Positions 1 through 6,639 of a stretch of 6,942 nt of DNA are shown piece after piece. The stretch's first letter is position 1; each line of letters begins with the position of its first letter. Below the pieces are notes generated by a model. The model was given only the letters and a program-made list of their open reading frames with translations. It had not been told where the DNA came from and did no database searches. The position numbers and the translations under genes were made by a program. This DNA is from Pseudomonadota bacterium (lineage in GTDB: Bacteria > Pseudomonadota > Alphaproteobacteria > Acetobacterales > Acetobacteraceae): NCBI GenBank assembly GCA_021829055.1, contig JAJZCS010000104.1, forward strand, positions 1 through 6,942. The letters are read 5' to 3'.

Positions 1-1196
1 TCGGGACCGAGGTCCTCAAAGCAGTGTCGCCCGGACAGCAAGTCGTCAAGATCGTTCATGATGCGCTGGTTGAGGCCCTTGGCGGGGAAGGTGCGGTTCC
101 ACTTAATGTCAACGCGGCTACGCCCATTCCGTTTCTGATGGTTGGCCTGCAGGGGTCGGGCAAAACCACGACGTCTGCTAAGATAGCGCTTTACCTCAAG
201 GACAAGCAACGCAAGAAAGTATTGCTGGCAAGCCTTGATACGCAGCGTCCAGCGGCACAGTTGCAACTTGCTCAGCTTGCTGAACACGCTGGTGTTGTGG
301 TTTTGCCGATCATCGGAGGAGATGCGCCGGTACAGATAGCGAGGCGTGCCATGGATACTGGTCGCCGAGAAAGCTTCGATGTGGTCATTCTTGATACAGC
401 TGGTCGGCTCGCGATTGACGGCCCACTGATGGACGAAGTCAAGGCCATCCGTGCCGTTGCAGAGCCGGTTGAAACGCTTCTGGTTGTTGACGCGATGACC
501 GGGCAGGATGCGCTGGCGACAGCGAGCGCGTTCAACGAAGCGGTAGGGGTTACCGGCATTATTATGACCCGTCTTGATGGCGACGCCCGTGGTGGGGCGG
601 CTCTTTCGATGCGTGCTGTGACCGGGGCGCCGATCAAGCTGATTGGCGTCGGCGAGAAGCTCGATGCCCTTGAATCATTCCATCCGGAGCGCATTGCGGG
701 ACGGATCTTGGGCATGGGCGATATCGTTTCCCTGGTCGAGCGGGCTTCCGAAAGTGTGGATCAGGAAAAGGCGGAAAGGCTCGCCGCCCGAATGGCGCGC
801 GGAAAATTCGATCTCGAGGACTACGCTGAACAGCTCAAGCAGATTACAAGGATGGGCTCGTTGTCAGGCATTCTTGGCATGTTGCCCGGGGTCGGAAAAA
901 TCAAGCAGCAAATAAGCGATGCCAATCTCGATACACCTATTCTCAAACGTCAAGTTGCCATTATTGCGTCAATGACGCGTGCCGAAAGACAGAACCCTGC
1001 AATTCTCAAGGCTAGCCGCAAGAAACGTGTTGCCGCCGGTTCTGGCACGTCCGTCCAGGAAGTAAATCGACTACTCAAGCAATTTGATCAGATCGCTGAT
1101 ATGATGAAGCGGGCGCAGAAGCTTGGTCAGAAGGGGCTTGCCCGCGGAGGTCTTGGTGCCTTGTTGCCGCAAGGTGGCGGTCGTCGTCCATTCTAA
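1..1196 (+). CDS. ffh: Signal recognition particle protein Ffh (SRP54), 5'-truncated by window edge
   Basis: GTPase subunit of the signal recognition particle. With 4.5S RNA it binds signal sequences of nascent membrane and secreted proteins and docks with FtsY at the inner membrane. The frame is open from base 3 (first visible residues GTEVLKAVSPGQQ), so the gene begins upstream and roughly 60 residues of the N-domain helical bundle are missing; the GTG at 24 is an internal Val codon, not the start. Of 397 visible residues, the G domain shows the P-loop GLQGSGKT (48-55), DTQRPAA (79-85), DTAGR (131-135), TRLDGDARGG (189-198) and GVGEKLDAL (from 215). The Met-rich M domain follows from about 257, with the RNA-binding signature SMTRAERQNP and then SRKKRVAAGSG (338-348). 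The Arg in TRLD, where E. coli has Lys, is as I recall common in alphaproteobacteria. The stop TAA lies 47 nt before rpsP, suggesting co-transcription. Confidence 0.97.
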   Translation, partial: GTEVLKAVSPGQQVVKIVHDALVEALGGEGAVPLNVNAATPIPFLMVGLQGSGKTTTSAKIALYLKDKQRKKVLLASLDTQRPAAQLQLAQLAEHAGVVVLPIIGGDAPVQIARRAMDTGRRESFDVVILDTAGRLAIDGPLMDEVKAIRAVAEPVETLLVVDAMTGQDALATASAFNEAVGVTGIIMTRLDGDARGGAALSMRAVTGAPIKLIGVGEKLDALESFHPERIAGRILGMGDIVSLVERASESVDQEKAERLAARMARGKFDLEDYAEQLKQITRMGSLSGILGMLPGVGKIKQQISDANLDTPILKRQVAIIASMTRAERQNPAILKASRKKRVAAGSGTSVQEVNRLLKQFDQIADMMKRAQKLGQKGLARGGLGALLPQGGGRRPF

Positions 1197-1243
1197 AATA
1201 TCTGGAAATCCACTGTTGAAATCTGCTGAGGAGGCTACAGAGA

Positions 1244-1579
1244 ATGTCACTGAAAATCAGACTGTCGCGTGCCGGCGCAAAAAAGCGACCCTACTACCAT
1301 ATCATTGTCGCCGATAGCCGAAGCCCGCGTGACGGCCGTTTCATTGAGACGGTCGGGAGCTATAATCCTATGCTTCCCGCAGACCACGCGGACCGCGTGC
1401 GCTTGCACGAGGATCGTGTGCGGCATTGGCTATCTCAGGGAGCGCAAGTGACCGATCGGGTTGCACGATTTATCGGTCGCGTTGGCATCGCGCCGGTGCC
1501 GGAACTCCGGGAGCAGCCGATCCAGGCTGCGCCGAAGAAAAAGGCGCAGGAGCGCGCCAAGGCTGGTGCAACAGCTTGA
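1244..1579 (+). CDS. rpsP: 30S ribosomal protein S16 (bS16)
   Basis: Small-subunit ribosomal protein that stabilises the 5' domain of 16S rRNA during 30S assembly. The 111-residue product opens with the family signature: [20 protein letters not shown], then [21 protein letters not shown]. It then has the conserved region around [20 protein letters not shown]. It is longer than the 82-residue E. coli protein because of a C-terminal tail rich in Lys and Ala (from about 95), a common alphaproteobacterial extension. The ATG at 1244 is supported by a strong SD, GAGGAGG at 1228-1234, 9 nt upstream. The gene sits between ffh and rimM in the classic rpsP-rimM-trmD-rplS order. No promoter or terminator is apparent in the 47-nt gap after ffh. 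Confidence 0.97.
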   Translation: MSLKIRLSRAGAKKRPYYHIIVADSRSPRDGRFIETVGSYNPMLPADHADRVRLHEDRVRHWLSQGAQVTDRVARFIGRVGIAPVPELREQPIQAAPKKKAQERAKAGATA

Positions 1580-1581
1580 CC

Positions 1582-2094
1582 ATGGTGTTGACCGAACAGT
1601 TGATCCTGATGGGAGTTATTGGCAAGCCTCACGGTATACGTGGAGCGGTCCACGTCCGCGCCTATACCGAAGATCCGGCAAGGTTGGCCCAGCTTTCACT
1701 CCAAGATCGCGCGGGACGGCGTATCGTAGTCGAATGGATCAGCGACGGTATTGCTCATGTTTTTGTTCATGAGGCGGATGGGATTCGCCGCATAATTGAT
1801 CGCAGGGATGCGGAGGGTTTGGCCAATACGGAGCTCTTCATCGCAAGAAGTGCTTTACCGCCAGCCGGCGACGAGGAGTTTTACGTCGTGGACCTGATCG
1901 GCCTTGACGCGATTGGCGCAGATGGGGGAGCAATAGGCGTCATAGCGGCCGTTCATGATTTCGGCGCAGGTGCGGTCATAGAACTCGATAGTGGGTCTCT
2001 GCTTCCATTCACCCGGGCGGTCGTTCCTTCTATCGACGTTGAGAACGGCCGAGCCATTGTTGTTCCGCCAGTCGAAGTCGAGATCAAACCATGA
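1582..2094 (+). CDS. rimM: Ribosome maturation factor RimM
   Basis: Assembly factor that binds ribosomal protein S19 and assists maturation of the 16S rRNA head domain. The 170-residue product has an N-terminal RimM domain with [15 protein letters not shown] (11-25) and [15 protein letters not shown] (73-87). A C-terminal PRC-barrel follows, starting [13 protein letters not shown] (98-110), with the GAGAVIEL and [14 protein letters not shown] strands. I chose ATG 1582 because the family signature begins ten residues later and the start lies 2 nt after the rpsP stop. A longer in-frame ATG at 1426 would read 52 codons inside rpsP and lacks family similarity. No good SD precedes 1582 (only AAGG at 1559-1562, 19 nt away), so translation probably depends on ribosomes finishing rpsP. 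GTG 1585 or ATG 1609 are possible alternative starts. The stop TGA overlaps the trmD ATG. Confidence 0.94.
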   Translation: MVLTEQLILMGVIGKPHGIRGAVHVRAYTEDPARLAQLSLQDRAGRRIVVEWISDGIAHVFVHEADGIRRIIDRRDAEGLANTELFIARSALPPAGDEEFYVVDLIGLDAIGADGGAIGVIAAVHDFGAGAVIELDSGSLLPFTRAVVPSIDVENGRAIVVPPVEVEIKP

Positions 2095-2792
2095 GTTTCC
2101 GTGCGTCTGTACTCACCTTGTTTCCAGACATCTTTCCCGGGCCAGTCGGCAAATCGCTCGCGGGACGTGCCCTCGAACGGGGGACTTGGACGCTGGACAC
2201 GGTCAACATCCGGGATTTTGGCGCCGGTCGGCATCGTTCCGTCGACGATACGCCATTTGGTGGAGGCGCCGGCATGGTGCTTCGCCCTGACGTGGTCGAT
2301 GCTGCAATCCGATCAGTGGCTGACGGTCGCCGCATCGTTGCACTGACCCCGCGGGGTGTTCCTCTCACCCAGAAGAAGGTGCGCGATTTGGCGGCCGGAT
2401 CGGGTGTGATCCTTTTATGCGGCCGCTATGAGGGCATTGATCAGCGTGCGCTCGACGCGCACGAGGCCGAGGAAATTAATCTCGGAGACTATGTCCTCTC
2501 GGGCGGAGAGATTGCGGCGCTGGCCTTGCTGGACGCTATCATTCGCCTGCTTCCGGGCGTTATGGGCAATTCGGAAAGTGCGCGGGTAGAGAGTTTTGTT
2601 GGAGAACTTCTCGAATATCCACACTACACTCGTCCCGCCACATGGGAGAATCGGCACGTTCCTCAGATTCTCCTTTCTGGCGACCACGCCCAAATCGCGG
2701 CTTGGCGCTTCGCACAGGCTGAAGCTACCACCCGCGTTCGCAGACCTGACCTCTGGGCGCGCCATATTGCTTCCGGGGTAATCGCGCCTTAA
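2091..2792 (+). CDS. trmD: tRNA (guanine-N1)-methyltransferase TrmD
   Basis: SPOUT-class methyltransferase that uses S-adenosylmethionine to form m1G37 next to the anticodon of Leu, Pro and Arg tRNAs, preventing +1 frameshifting. The 233 residues show [12 protein letters not shown] (6-17, one Ala earlier), [17 protein letters not shown] (47-63), and the knot elements LTPRGVPL (85-92), CGRYEGID (110-117) and [12 protein letters not shown] (129-140). [11 protein letters not shown] and [14 protein letters not shown] follow. Arg152 aligns with the catalytic Arg154 of E. coli. The position of catalytic Asp169 holds Glu167, a conservative change that I recall in other alphaproteobacterial TrmDs. 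The protein lacks the extended E. coli C-terminus (255 aa). The ATG at 2091 overlaps the rimM stop as ATGA, with only a weak purine stretch upstream, so coupling is likely. The stop TAA is 24 nt before rplS. Confidence 0.97.
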   Translation: MSFRASVLTLFPDIFPGPVGKSLAGRALERGTWTLDTVNIRDFGAGRHRSVDDTPFGGGAGMVLRPDVVDAAIRSVADGRRIVALTPRGVPLTQKKVRDLAAGSGVILLCGRYEGIDQRALDAHEAEEINLGDYVLSGGEIAALALLDAIIRLLPGVMGNSESARVESFVGELLEYPHYTRPATWENRHVPQILLSGDHAQIAAWRFAQAEATTRVRRPDLWARHIASGVIAP

Positions 2793-2816
2793 ACCGCACA
2801 CGAAAGGATTGCTTCG

Positions 2817-3194
2817 ATGAACATTATCCAGACGATCGATGCCGAACAGATCGCCAAGCTGCGTGAGGCTCGCAGCGTACCCGATTTTAAACCTGGCGAC
2901 TCACTCCGCGTTTCTGTTCGCGTCGCAGAAGGAGAACGCACGCGTGTTCAGGCATTCGAAGGCGTGTGTATCGCTCGTTCGAACCGCGGCATCCATTCGA
3001 ATTTTACTGTGCGAAAGATCTCATACGGCGAGGGCGTCGAGCGGGTTTTTCCACTCTATTCTCCGAATGTTACGGAAATTGCCGTGACCCGTCGCGGTGC
3101 TGTTCGGCGTGCAAAATTGTACTATTTGCGGAGCCGCCGCGGTAAGGCCGCTCGCATTGCAGAAGCGAGCCGCGAGATTTCGACTGGCGCGTGA
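2817..3194 (+). CDS. rplS: 50S ribosomal protein L19 (bL19)
   Basis: Large-subunit ribosomal protein located at the 30S-50S interface. The 125-residue product matches the family along its length: [20 protein letters not shown] (22-41), then [59 protein letters not shown] and a final [13 protein letters not shown]. Its length is slightly above the roughly 115 residues of E. coli because of a short C-terminal tail. The ATG at 2817 has a good SD, AAAGGA at 2803-2808, 8 nt upstream. It is the last gene of the ffh-rpsP-rimM-trmD-rplS block and is followed by a 243-nt non-coding gap before leuC. A T-run at 3267-3273 downstream may contribute to termination, but no strong hairpin precedes it. Confidence 0.97.
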   Translation: MNIIQTIDAEQIAKLREARSVPDFKPGDSLRVSVRVAEGERTRVQAFEGVCIARSNRGIHSNFTVRKISYGEGVERVFPLYSPNVTEIAVTRRGAVRRAKLYYLRSRRGKAARIAEASREISTGA

Positions 3195-3233
3195 CTGACG
3201 GAGGAGATCAGCGGCGGATGCCCAACCGGAGCG

Positions 3234-3401
3234 ATGCTCGGATTTAGAGCGCGGCCCCATCTTCTGTTTTTTTGGCCAATGGGTATTGGGGCGTTGATCG
3301 AAGCGGTGCTGACCGGTTTTTCGTTGTCGCCGCTCAACATCCTGATGAGGTCTAGGATTTCGGTTCCTGGGGGGACGTCGGGAGGTAGAGCCGTTTCCTG
3401 A
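3234..3401 (+). CDS. Possible small ORF, 55 codons, upstream of and in frame with leuC (doubtful)
   Basis: An ATG at 3234 opens a 55-codon frame that ends at TGA 3399-3401, 36 nt before the leuC ATG and in the same reading frame as leuC. The product has 8 Leu, and a hydrophobic stretch at about residues 9-37 (HLLFFWPMGIGALIEAVL and on) that could be one membrane segment. The tail is Gly/Ser/Arg-rich. Against it, the nearest purine-rich site (GGAG 3228-3231) is only 2 nt from the ATG, and I recognise no family. It could be a leader ORF, an unknown small protein or a chance frame. I consider chance most likely. Confidence 0.15.
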   Translation: MLGFRARPHLLFFWPMGIGALIEAVLTGFSLSPLNILMRSRISVPGGTSGGRAVS

Positions 3402-3424
3402 TTGGTCCGGTCGCTCTGGTTGAC

Positions 3425-3430
3425 GGAGGG
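3425..3430 (+). promoter_or_regulatory. leuC ribosome binding site
   Basis: GGAGGG lies 7 nt upstream of ATG 3438. It fixes the leuC start there rather than at the in-frame TTG 3402, which has no good SD and would add 12 residues absent from LeuC homologues. Confidence 0.85.
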
Positions 3431-3437
3431 TGCTTGT

Positions 3438-4838
3438 ATGGCTTCGACGTTGTTCGATAAGATTTGGGCGGCGCACGTTGTGGATAGTATGCCGGATGGC
3501 ACGGTGATGCTGTATATCGATCGGCATCTTGTTCATGAAGTGACTTCCCCGCAGGCGTTTGACGGGTTGCGCCTCTCTGGGCGTTCAGTGCGGCGGGTGG
3601 ATGCGACAGTTGCAGTTGCAGATCACAATGTCCCGACGGAAAATCGCGCCGCTGGCATTGCTGAACCGGAATCGGCGCTCCAGGTAAGTACGTTAGAGCG
3701 CAACGTTCGTGAGTTCGGTGTTCCCTATATTCCAGTCACTGACTGGCGGCAGGGAATCGTTCATGTTATTGGGCCTGAGCAGGGGTTTTCGTTGCCTGGC
3801 ATGACGATCGTATGCGGCGATTCCCATACATCCACGCATGGCGCGCTTGGGGCGTTGGCATTTGGTATTGGTACGTCTGAGGTCGAGCATGTGCTCGCAA
3901 CGCAGACACTGTTGCAGAAGCCAGCGAAAAACATGCTTGTCCGCGTGGATGGAAGACTACCCGCCGGGTGTTCGGCGAAGGACATCATTTTGGCGATCAT
4001 CGGACTGATTGGCACGGCAGGCGGTACGGGCCACGTGATCGAATATGCGGGTGAAGCGATCCGGGCTCTGGACATGGCGGGCCGAATGACCGTTTGCAAC
4101 ATGTCGATCGAGGCCGGTGCGCGGGCGGGCCTAATCGCTCCGGATGACGAAACGTTTGAATATATTCGAAACCGGCCGCACGCCCCAAAAGGAGATGCGC
4201 TCGATCATGCGATCGAATACTGGCGTACGCTAGTTTCCGATGGGGGTGCGCATTACGACAAGATCGTCGTACTTGATGTCGGCGCGCTGCCGCCACAGGT
4301 GACGTGGGGAACGAGTCCGGAGACAGTGGTTCCGATTACCGGGCGTGTTCCTGATCCTGCTGACATTCAGGATGACGATAAGCGCGCCCAGGCTATCCGT
4401 ATGCTCGAGTACATGGACCTGACTCCAGGCCAGCCGCTGGCAGGAACCAAAATTGACGTGGCTTTTATTGGTTCCTGTACCAATTCTCGAATCGAGGATT
4501 TACGGGCTGCGGCTGCAGTCGCGCGTGGTCGGCGCGTGGCCAGTCACGTTCGCGCGATGATCGTTCCCGGTTCGGGGCTGGTGAAGCTACAGGCAGAAGC
4601 TGAGGGGTTAGCAAAAATTTTCACCGACGCCGGGTTCGAGTGGCGAGAAGCAGGCTGTTCTATGTGTCTAGGAATGAACCCTGATAGGCTCAGACCCGGA
4701 GAACGGTGTGCAAGCACCAGTAACCGCAATTTCGAAGGCCGTCAGGGACCAAATGGTCGCACGCACTTGCTTTCGCCGGCGATGGCGGCAGCTGCGGCGA
4801 TTCGTGGTGCTCTGGTCGATGTGCGGGAGATGCTCTAA
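3438..4838 (+). CDS. leuC: 3-isopropylmalate dehydratase large subunit LeuC
   Basis: Large subunit of the aconitase-family [4Fe-4S] isomerase that converts 2-isopropylmalate to 3-isopropylmalate with LeuD, the second dedicated step of leucine synthesis in the cytoplasm. The 466 residues equal the E. coli length. Visible motifs are [20 protein letters not shown] (26-45), [14 protein letters not shown] (54-67), [20 protein letters not shown] (122-141), [14 protein letters not shown] and [15 protein letters not shown]. The cluster ligands are Cys347 in FIGSCTNSR and Cys407 and Cys410 in [12 protein letters not shown], matching E. coli numbering. The C-terminus has [17 protein letters not shown] and [11 protein letters not shown]. 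All expected ligands are present, so the enzyme should be active. The stop overlaps the leuD start as TAATG, consistent with equal production of the two subunits. Confidence 0.98.
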   Translation: MASTLFDKIWAAHVVDSMPDGTVMLYIDRHLVHEVTSPQAFDGLRLSGRSVRRVDATVAVADHNVPTENRAAGIAEPESALQVSTLERNVREFGVPYIPVTDWRQGIVHVIGPEQGFSLPGMTIVCGDSHTSTHGALGALAFGIGTSEVEHVLATQTLLQKPAKNMLVRVDGRLPAGCSAKDIILAIIGLIGTAGGTGHVIEYAGEAIRALDMAGRMTVCNMSIEAGARAGLIAPDDETFEYIRNRPHAPKGDALDHAIEYWRTLVSDGGAHYDKIVVLDVGALPPQVTWGTSPETVVPITGRVPDPADIQDDDKRAQAIRMLEYMDLTPGQPLAGTKIDVAFIGSCTNSRIEDLRAAAAVARGRRVASHVRAMIVPGSGLVKLQAEAEGLAKIFTDAGFEWREAGCSMCLGMNPDRLRPGERCASTSNRNFEGRQGPNGRTHLLSPAMAAAAAIRGALVDVREML

Positions 4839-5458
4839 TGGAAAAGTTTGACATTCTCGAAGCTGTTGCAGCACCCTTGCCAATGGCGAATGTCGACACC
4901 GACAAAATCATTCCTGCTCGTTTCCTTAAGACAATCAGACGCAGCGGCTTGGGCGCGCATTTATTCGAGGATCTCCGTTACCAAGTTGACGGAAAAGAAA
5001 ATCCTGATTTTATCCTGAATAAGCCACAATATCGGAACGCTAAAATTCTAATTGCTGGCCGGAATTTCGGATGCGGTTCTTCCCGCGAGCATGCGCCGTG
5101 GGCGCTTCTTGATTTTGGAATAAAATGTCTCATTGCTCCTTCGTTTGCCGATATATTTTTTAATAATTGCTTTAAAAATGGCATTTTGCCAGTCACTCTG
5201 ACTGAGATTGAGTGCAAAGCACTGATGACAGACGCTGAATCCGGCTCCAACGCACGAATCATTGTTGATCTCAAGGCACAAGCGATTTCCCGTCCGGATG
5301 GTACAGTCTATACTTTTGAAATCGATACGTTCCGTAAACGCTGTTTGCTCGGCGGGCTTGATGATATTGGGCTAACGTTAGAGCATGGAGTTGCCATCAC
5401 AGAGTATGAGGCTAAGTCGTACGCCGACCCATGGCGGCCACGTATCGAATTAATCTGA
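4838..5458 (+). CDS. leuD: 3-isopropylmalate dehydratase small subunit LeuD
   Basis: Small (swivelling) subunit of isopropylmalate isomerase, which pairs with LeuC to complete the active site. The 206 residues (E. coli 201) show [14 protein letters not shown] (18-31), [30 protein letters not shown] (74-93), [20 protein letters not shown] (100-119) and, near the end, [17 protein letters not shown]. The start ATG shares its A with the leuC stop (TAATG), and GGGAGA at 4825-4830 gives an SD 7 nt upstream. The middle of the gene is noticeably AT-rich: 5101-5220 has 44 G/C of 120 bases (37%), with runs of AAT, TTT, AAA and ATA codons unlike leuC. The encoded residues there are the conserved core, so this is a base-composition oddity rather than decay. 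Confidence 0.97.
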   Translation: MEKFDILEAVAAPLPMANVDTDKIIPARFLKTIRRSGLGAHLFEDLRYQVDGKENPDFILNKPQYRNAKILIAGRNFGCGSSREHAPWALLDFGIKCLIAPSFADIFFNNCFKNGILPVTLTEIECKALMTDAESGSNARIIVDLKAQAISRPDGTVYTFEIDTFRKRCLLGGLDDIGLTLEHGVAITEYEAKSYADPWRPRIELI

Positions 5459-5477
5459 CTAATACACGTCGTTTTTC

Positions 5478-5521
5478 AAACAGGAGTTCTTTTCTCTGTT
5501 ATTAACAGGGAGAGTTCTTTA
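5478..5521 (+). repeat. Imperfect direct repeat in the leuD-leuB gap
   Basis: AACAGGAGTTCTTT (5479-5492) recurs as AACAGGGAGAGTTCTTT (5504-5520). The second copy has three extra bases in the purine tract. The bases between them (CTCTGTT, 5494-5500) are complementary to the AACAG(G)G part of both copies, which allows two alternative hairpins. The repeat lies entirely between the leuD stop and the leuB start. It may be a small local duplication or a leader control element. Confidence 0.6.
5490..5514 (+). promoter_or_regulatory. Stem-loop before leuB (attenuator, terminator-like or SD-sequestering)
   Basis: Bases 5490-5500 can pair with 5504-5514 in an 11-bp stem (8 Watson-Crick pairs, 3 G-U) closed by an ATT loop and followed by TTCTTT (5515-5520). 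This resembles a weak intrinsic terminator. Its 3' arm also contains the SD-like AGGGAG (5507-5512) used by the mini-ORF at 5522, so folding would hide that site. A competing 6-bp stem, 5479-5484 with 5495-5500, would free it. The pairing is seen directly; any regulatory role is inference. Confidence 0.4.
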
Positions 5522-5542
5522 ATGAAAGGGCATGGTTTGTGA
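5522..5542 (+). CDS. Possible 6-codon minicistron overlapping the leuB start
   Basis: ATG 5522 begins a frame encoding MKGHGL and ends at TGA 5540-5542, which overlaps the leuB GTG (5539-5541) as GTGA. AGGGAG at 5507-5512 is a plausible SD 9 nt upstream. Ribosomes ending here would be placed on the leuB start, as in translational coupling. Alternatively the ATG is a by-product of the AAAGGG SD region of leuB and is not used. No homology can be judged at this length. Confidence 0.3.
   Translation: MKGHGL
5524..5530 (+). promoter_or_regulatory. leuB ribosome binding site
   Basis: GAAAGGG ends 8 nt before GTG 5539 and supports that unusual start. The upstream ATGs at 5522 and 5532 are out of the leuB frame. 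The site lies inside the 6-codon mini-ORF, so translation of that ORF could compete with or assist initiation here. Confidence 0.7.
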
Positions 5543-6639
5543 AGAGTAGAAGGTTGCTCCTGTTGCCGGGGGATGGGATCGGACCGGAGGTAATGGCACA
5601 AGCCGAGCGCGTTATCGCTTGGTTGGAAGACGCTCGTTGTGCCAGATTCGAGATTGATCGAGATCTGGTTGGTGGTGCTTCCATCAATGCTTATGGCGTC
5701 CCGATCACCGACGTCGTGACTGCGAAGGCTCGTGCGGCCGACGCTGTCCTGTTCGGTGCTGTGGGAGGGCCACAATGGGACAAGGAACCATTTGATAATC
5801 GTCCTGAGATCGCCATCCTCGAACTACGGAAGCAATTAGGCCTCTTCGCCAATCTTCGTCCTGCGCCGGTCTTTGACGCGCTTGTGGATGCCAGTCCTCT
5901 GAAAGCCAACCTTGTCCAGGGACTAGATATTATGATCGTTCGTGAGGCAACCGGAGGCATCTACTTCGGCGAGCCACGCGGCATCGAGAATCTTGTCGAC
6001 GGCAGTCGCCGAGGCATCAACACTGAAGTGTATACAACCAATGAGATCGAACGGGTTGCTCGTGTTGCATTCGAGCTGGCCCGTACCCGATCGGGTAGAG
6101 TCACTAGCGTGGAGAAATCAAATGTCATGGAATCCGGCCTATTGTGGCGCCAGACTGTAACCATTCTAGGTGCGTCCGAATATGCTGATGTCAAGCTCAC
6201 TCACATGTACGCAGATAACTGCGCCATGCAGCTTGCCAGGAACCCTCGCCAATTCGATGTCATCCTGACCACTAACTTGTTCGGAGATTTGCTGTCGGAT
6301 CTCGCGTCGATGCTTACCGGTTCGCTCGGGATGCTGCCGTCAGCGACGCTCGGCGCGGTTACTGCAAATGGACATCGCAATGCGCTTTACGAACCGATCC
6401 ATGGATCGGCGCCCGACATCGCCGGAAAAAACATTGCCAATCCACTCGCCGAGATCCTCAGCCTTGCGATGCTGCTTCAATTTTCGCTCAGTATGCCTGA
6501 CGAAGCGGAGATGATCAGGAGGGCCGTCAGCAATGCTCTTGTCGAAGGCCTTCGGACGGCTGACCTCTCTCCAGAGGGACACGCTACCGTCGGGACGCGG
6601 GAAATGGGTGACGCGGTTCTACGGCAACTCAAAGGTTAA
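5539..6639 (+). CDS. leuB: 3-isopropylmalate dehydrogenase LeuB
   Basis: NAD-dependent oxidative decarboxylase that turns 3-isopropylmalate into 2-oxoisocaproate, the direct precursor of leucine. The 366 residues are of normal family length. Visible motifs are LLLLPGDGIGPEVM (6-19), FGAVGGPQWD (72-81), LRKQLGLFANLRPAP (96-110), REATGGIYFGEPRG (135-148), KSNVMESGLLWR (193-204), MYADNCAMQL, TTNLFGDLLSDLASML and LYEPIHGSAPDIAGKNIANP. By alignment with the Thermus enzyme, substrate-binding Arg97, Arg107 and Arg135, catalytic Tyr142 and Lys193, and metal-binding Asp226, Asp250 and Asp254 are all present. The start is GTG with SD GAAAGGG (5524-5530). The gene follows leuD by 80 nt and completes the pathway segment. 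A strong terminator was not seen after the TAA. Confidence 0.98.
   Translation: MKSRRLLLLPGDGIGPEVMAQAERVIAWLEDARCARFEIDRDLVGGASINAYGVPITDVVTAKARAADAVLFGAVGGPQWDKEPFDNRPEIAILELRKQLGLFANLRPAPVFDALVDASPLKANLVQGLDIMIVREATGGIYFGEPRGIENLVDGSRRGINTEVYTTNEIERVARVAFELARTRSGRVTSVEKSNVMESGLLWRQTVTILGASEYADVKLTHMYADNCAMQLARNPRQFDVILTTNLFGDLLSDLASMLTGSLGMLPSATLGAVTANGHRNALYEPIHGSAPDIAGKNIANPLAEILSLAMLLQFSLSMPDEAEMIRRAVSNALVEGLRTADLSPEGHATVGTREMGDAVLRQLKG

Larger units (their letters stand above)
3195..3437 (+). other. rplS-leuC intergenic region (possible leu leader)
   Basis: This 243-nt gap separates the ribosomal block from leuCDB. It contains an SD-like GAGGAG (3201-3206), 11 nt before a 9-codon ORF at 3218-3247. 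A short bulged hairpin, CCGGAGC/GCTCGG, lies at 3226-3241, and a 7-T run at 3267-3273. Two further small stems are CCAAT/ATTGG at 3276-3289 and CGGT/ACCG at 3304-3315, the second followed by five Ts. A 55-codon ORF runs from 3234 to 3401. I see no clear -35/-10 pair. The gap probably holds the end of the rplS transcript and any leuC promoter, but which bases do this cannot be decided from the sequence alone. Confidence 0.5.

Noticed and set aside
24..26. GTG 24 as the ffh start
   Set aside because: The upstream codons (GTEVLKA) continue the Ffh N-domain similarity, so the gene is cut by the window edge.
188..198. TRLD instead of TKLD in the Ffh GTPase motif (positions given as residues of the visible protein)
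   Set aside because: Arg at this position is, as I recall, usual in alphaproteobacterial Ffh and not evidence of lost function.
1426..1581. A longer RimM reading from ATG 1426
   Set aside because: The extra 52 codons lie inside rpsP in another frame, have no RimM similarity, and the family signature begins right after ATG 1582.
3226..3273. Intrinsic terminator for rplS made of the 3226-3241 hairpin and the 7-T run
   Set aside because: The T-run begins about 25 nt after the hairpin and nothing pairs strongly just before it, so the geometry is wrong.
3402..3437. LeuC start at TTG 3402
   Set aside because: It adds 12 residues not seen in LeuC, whereas ATG 3438 has a well-spaced GGAGGG and gives exactly the E. 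coli length.
3021..3536. Long minus-strand ORFs across rplS, the spacer and leuC
   Set aside because: They are shadows of well-supported + strand genes, with no recognisable motif.
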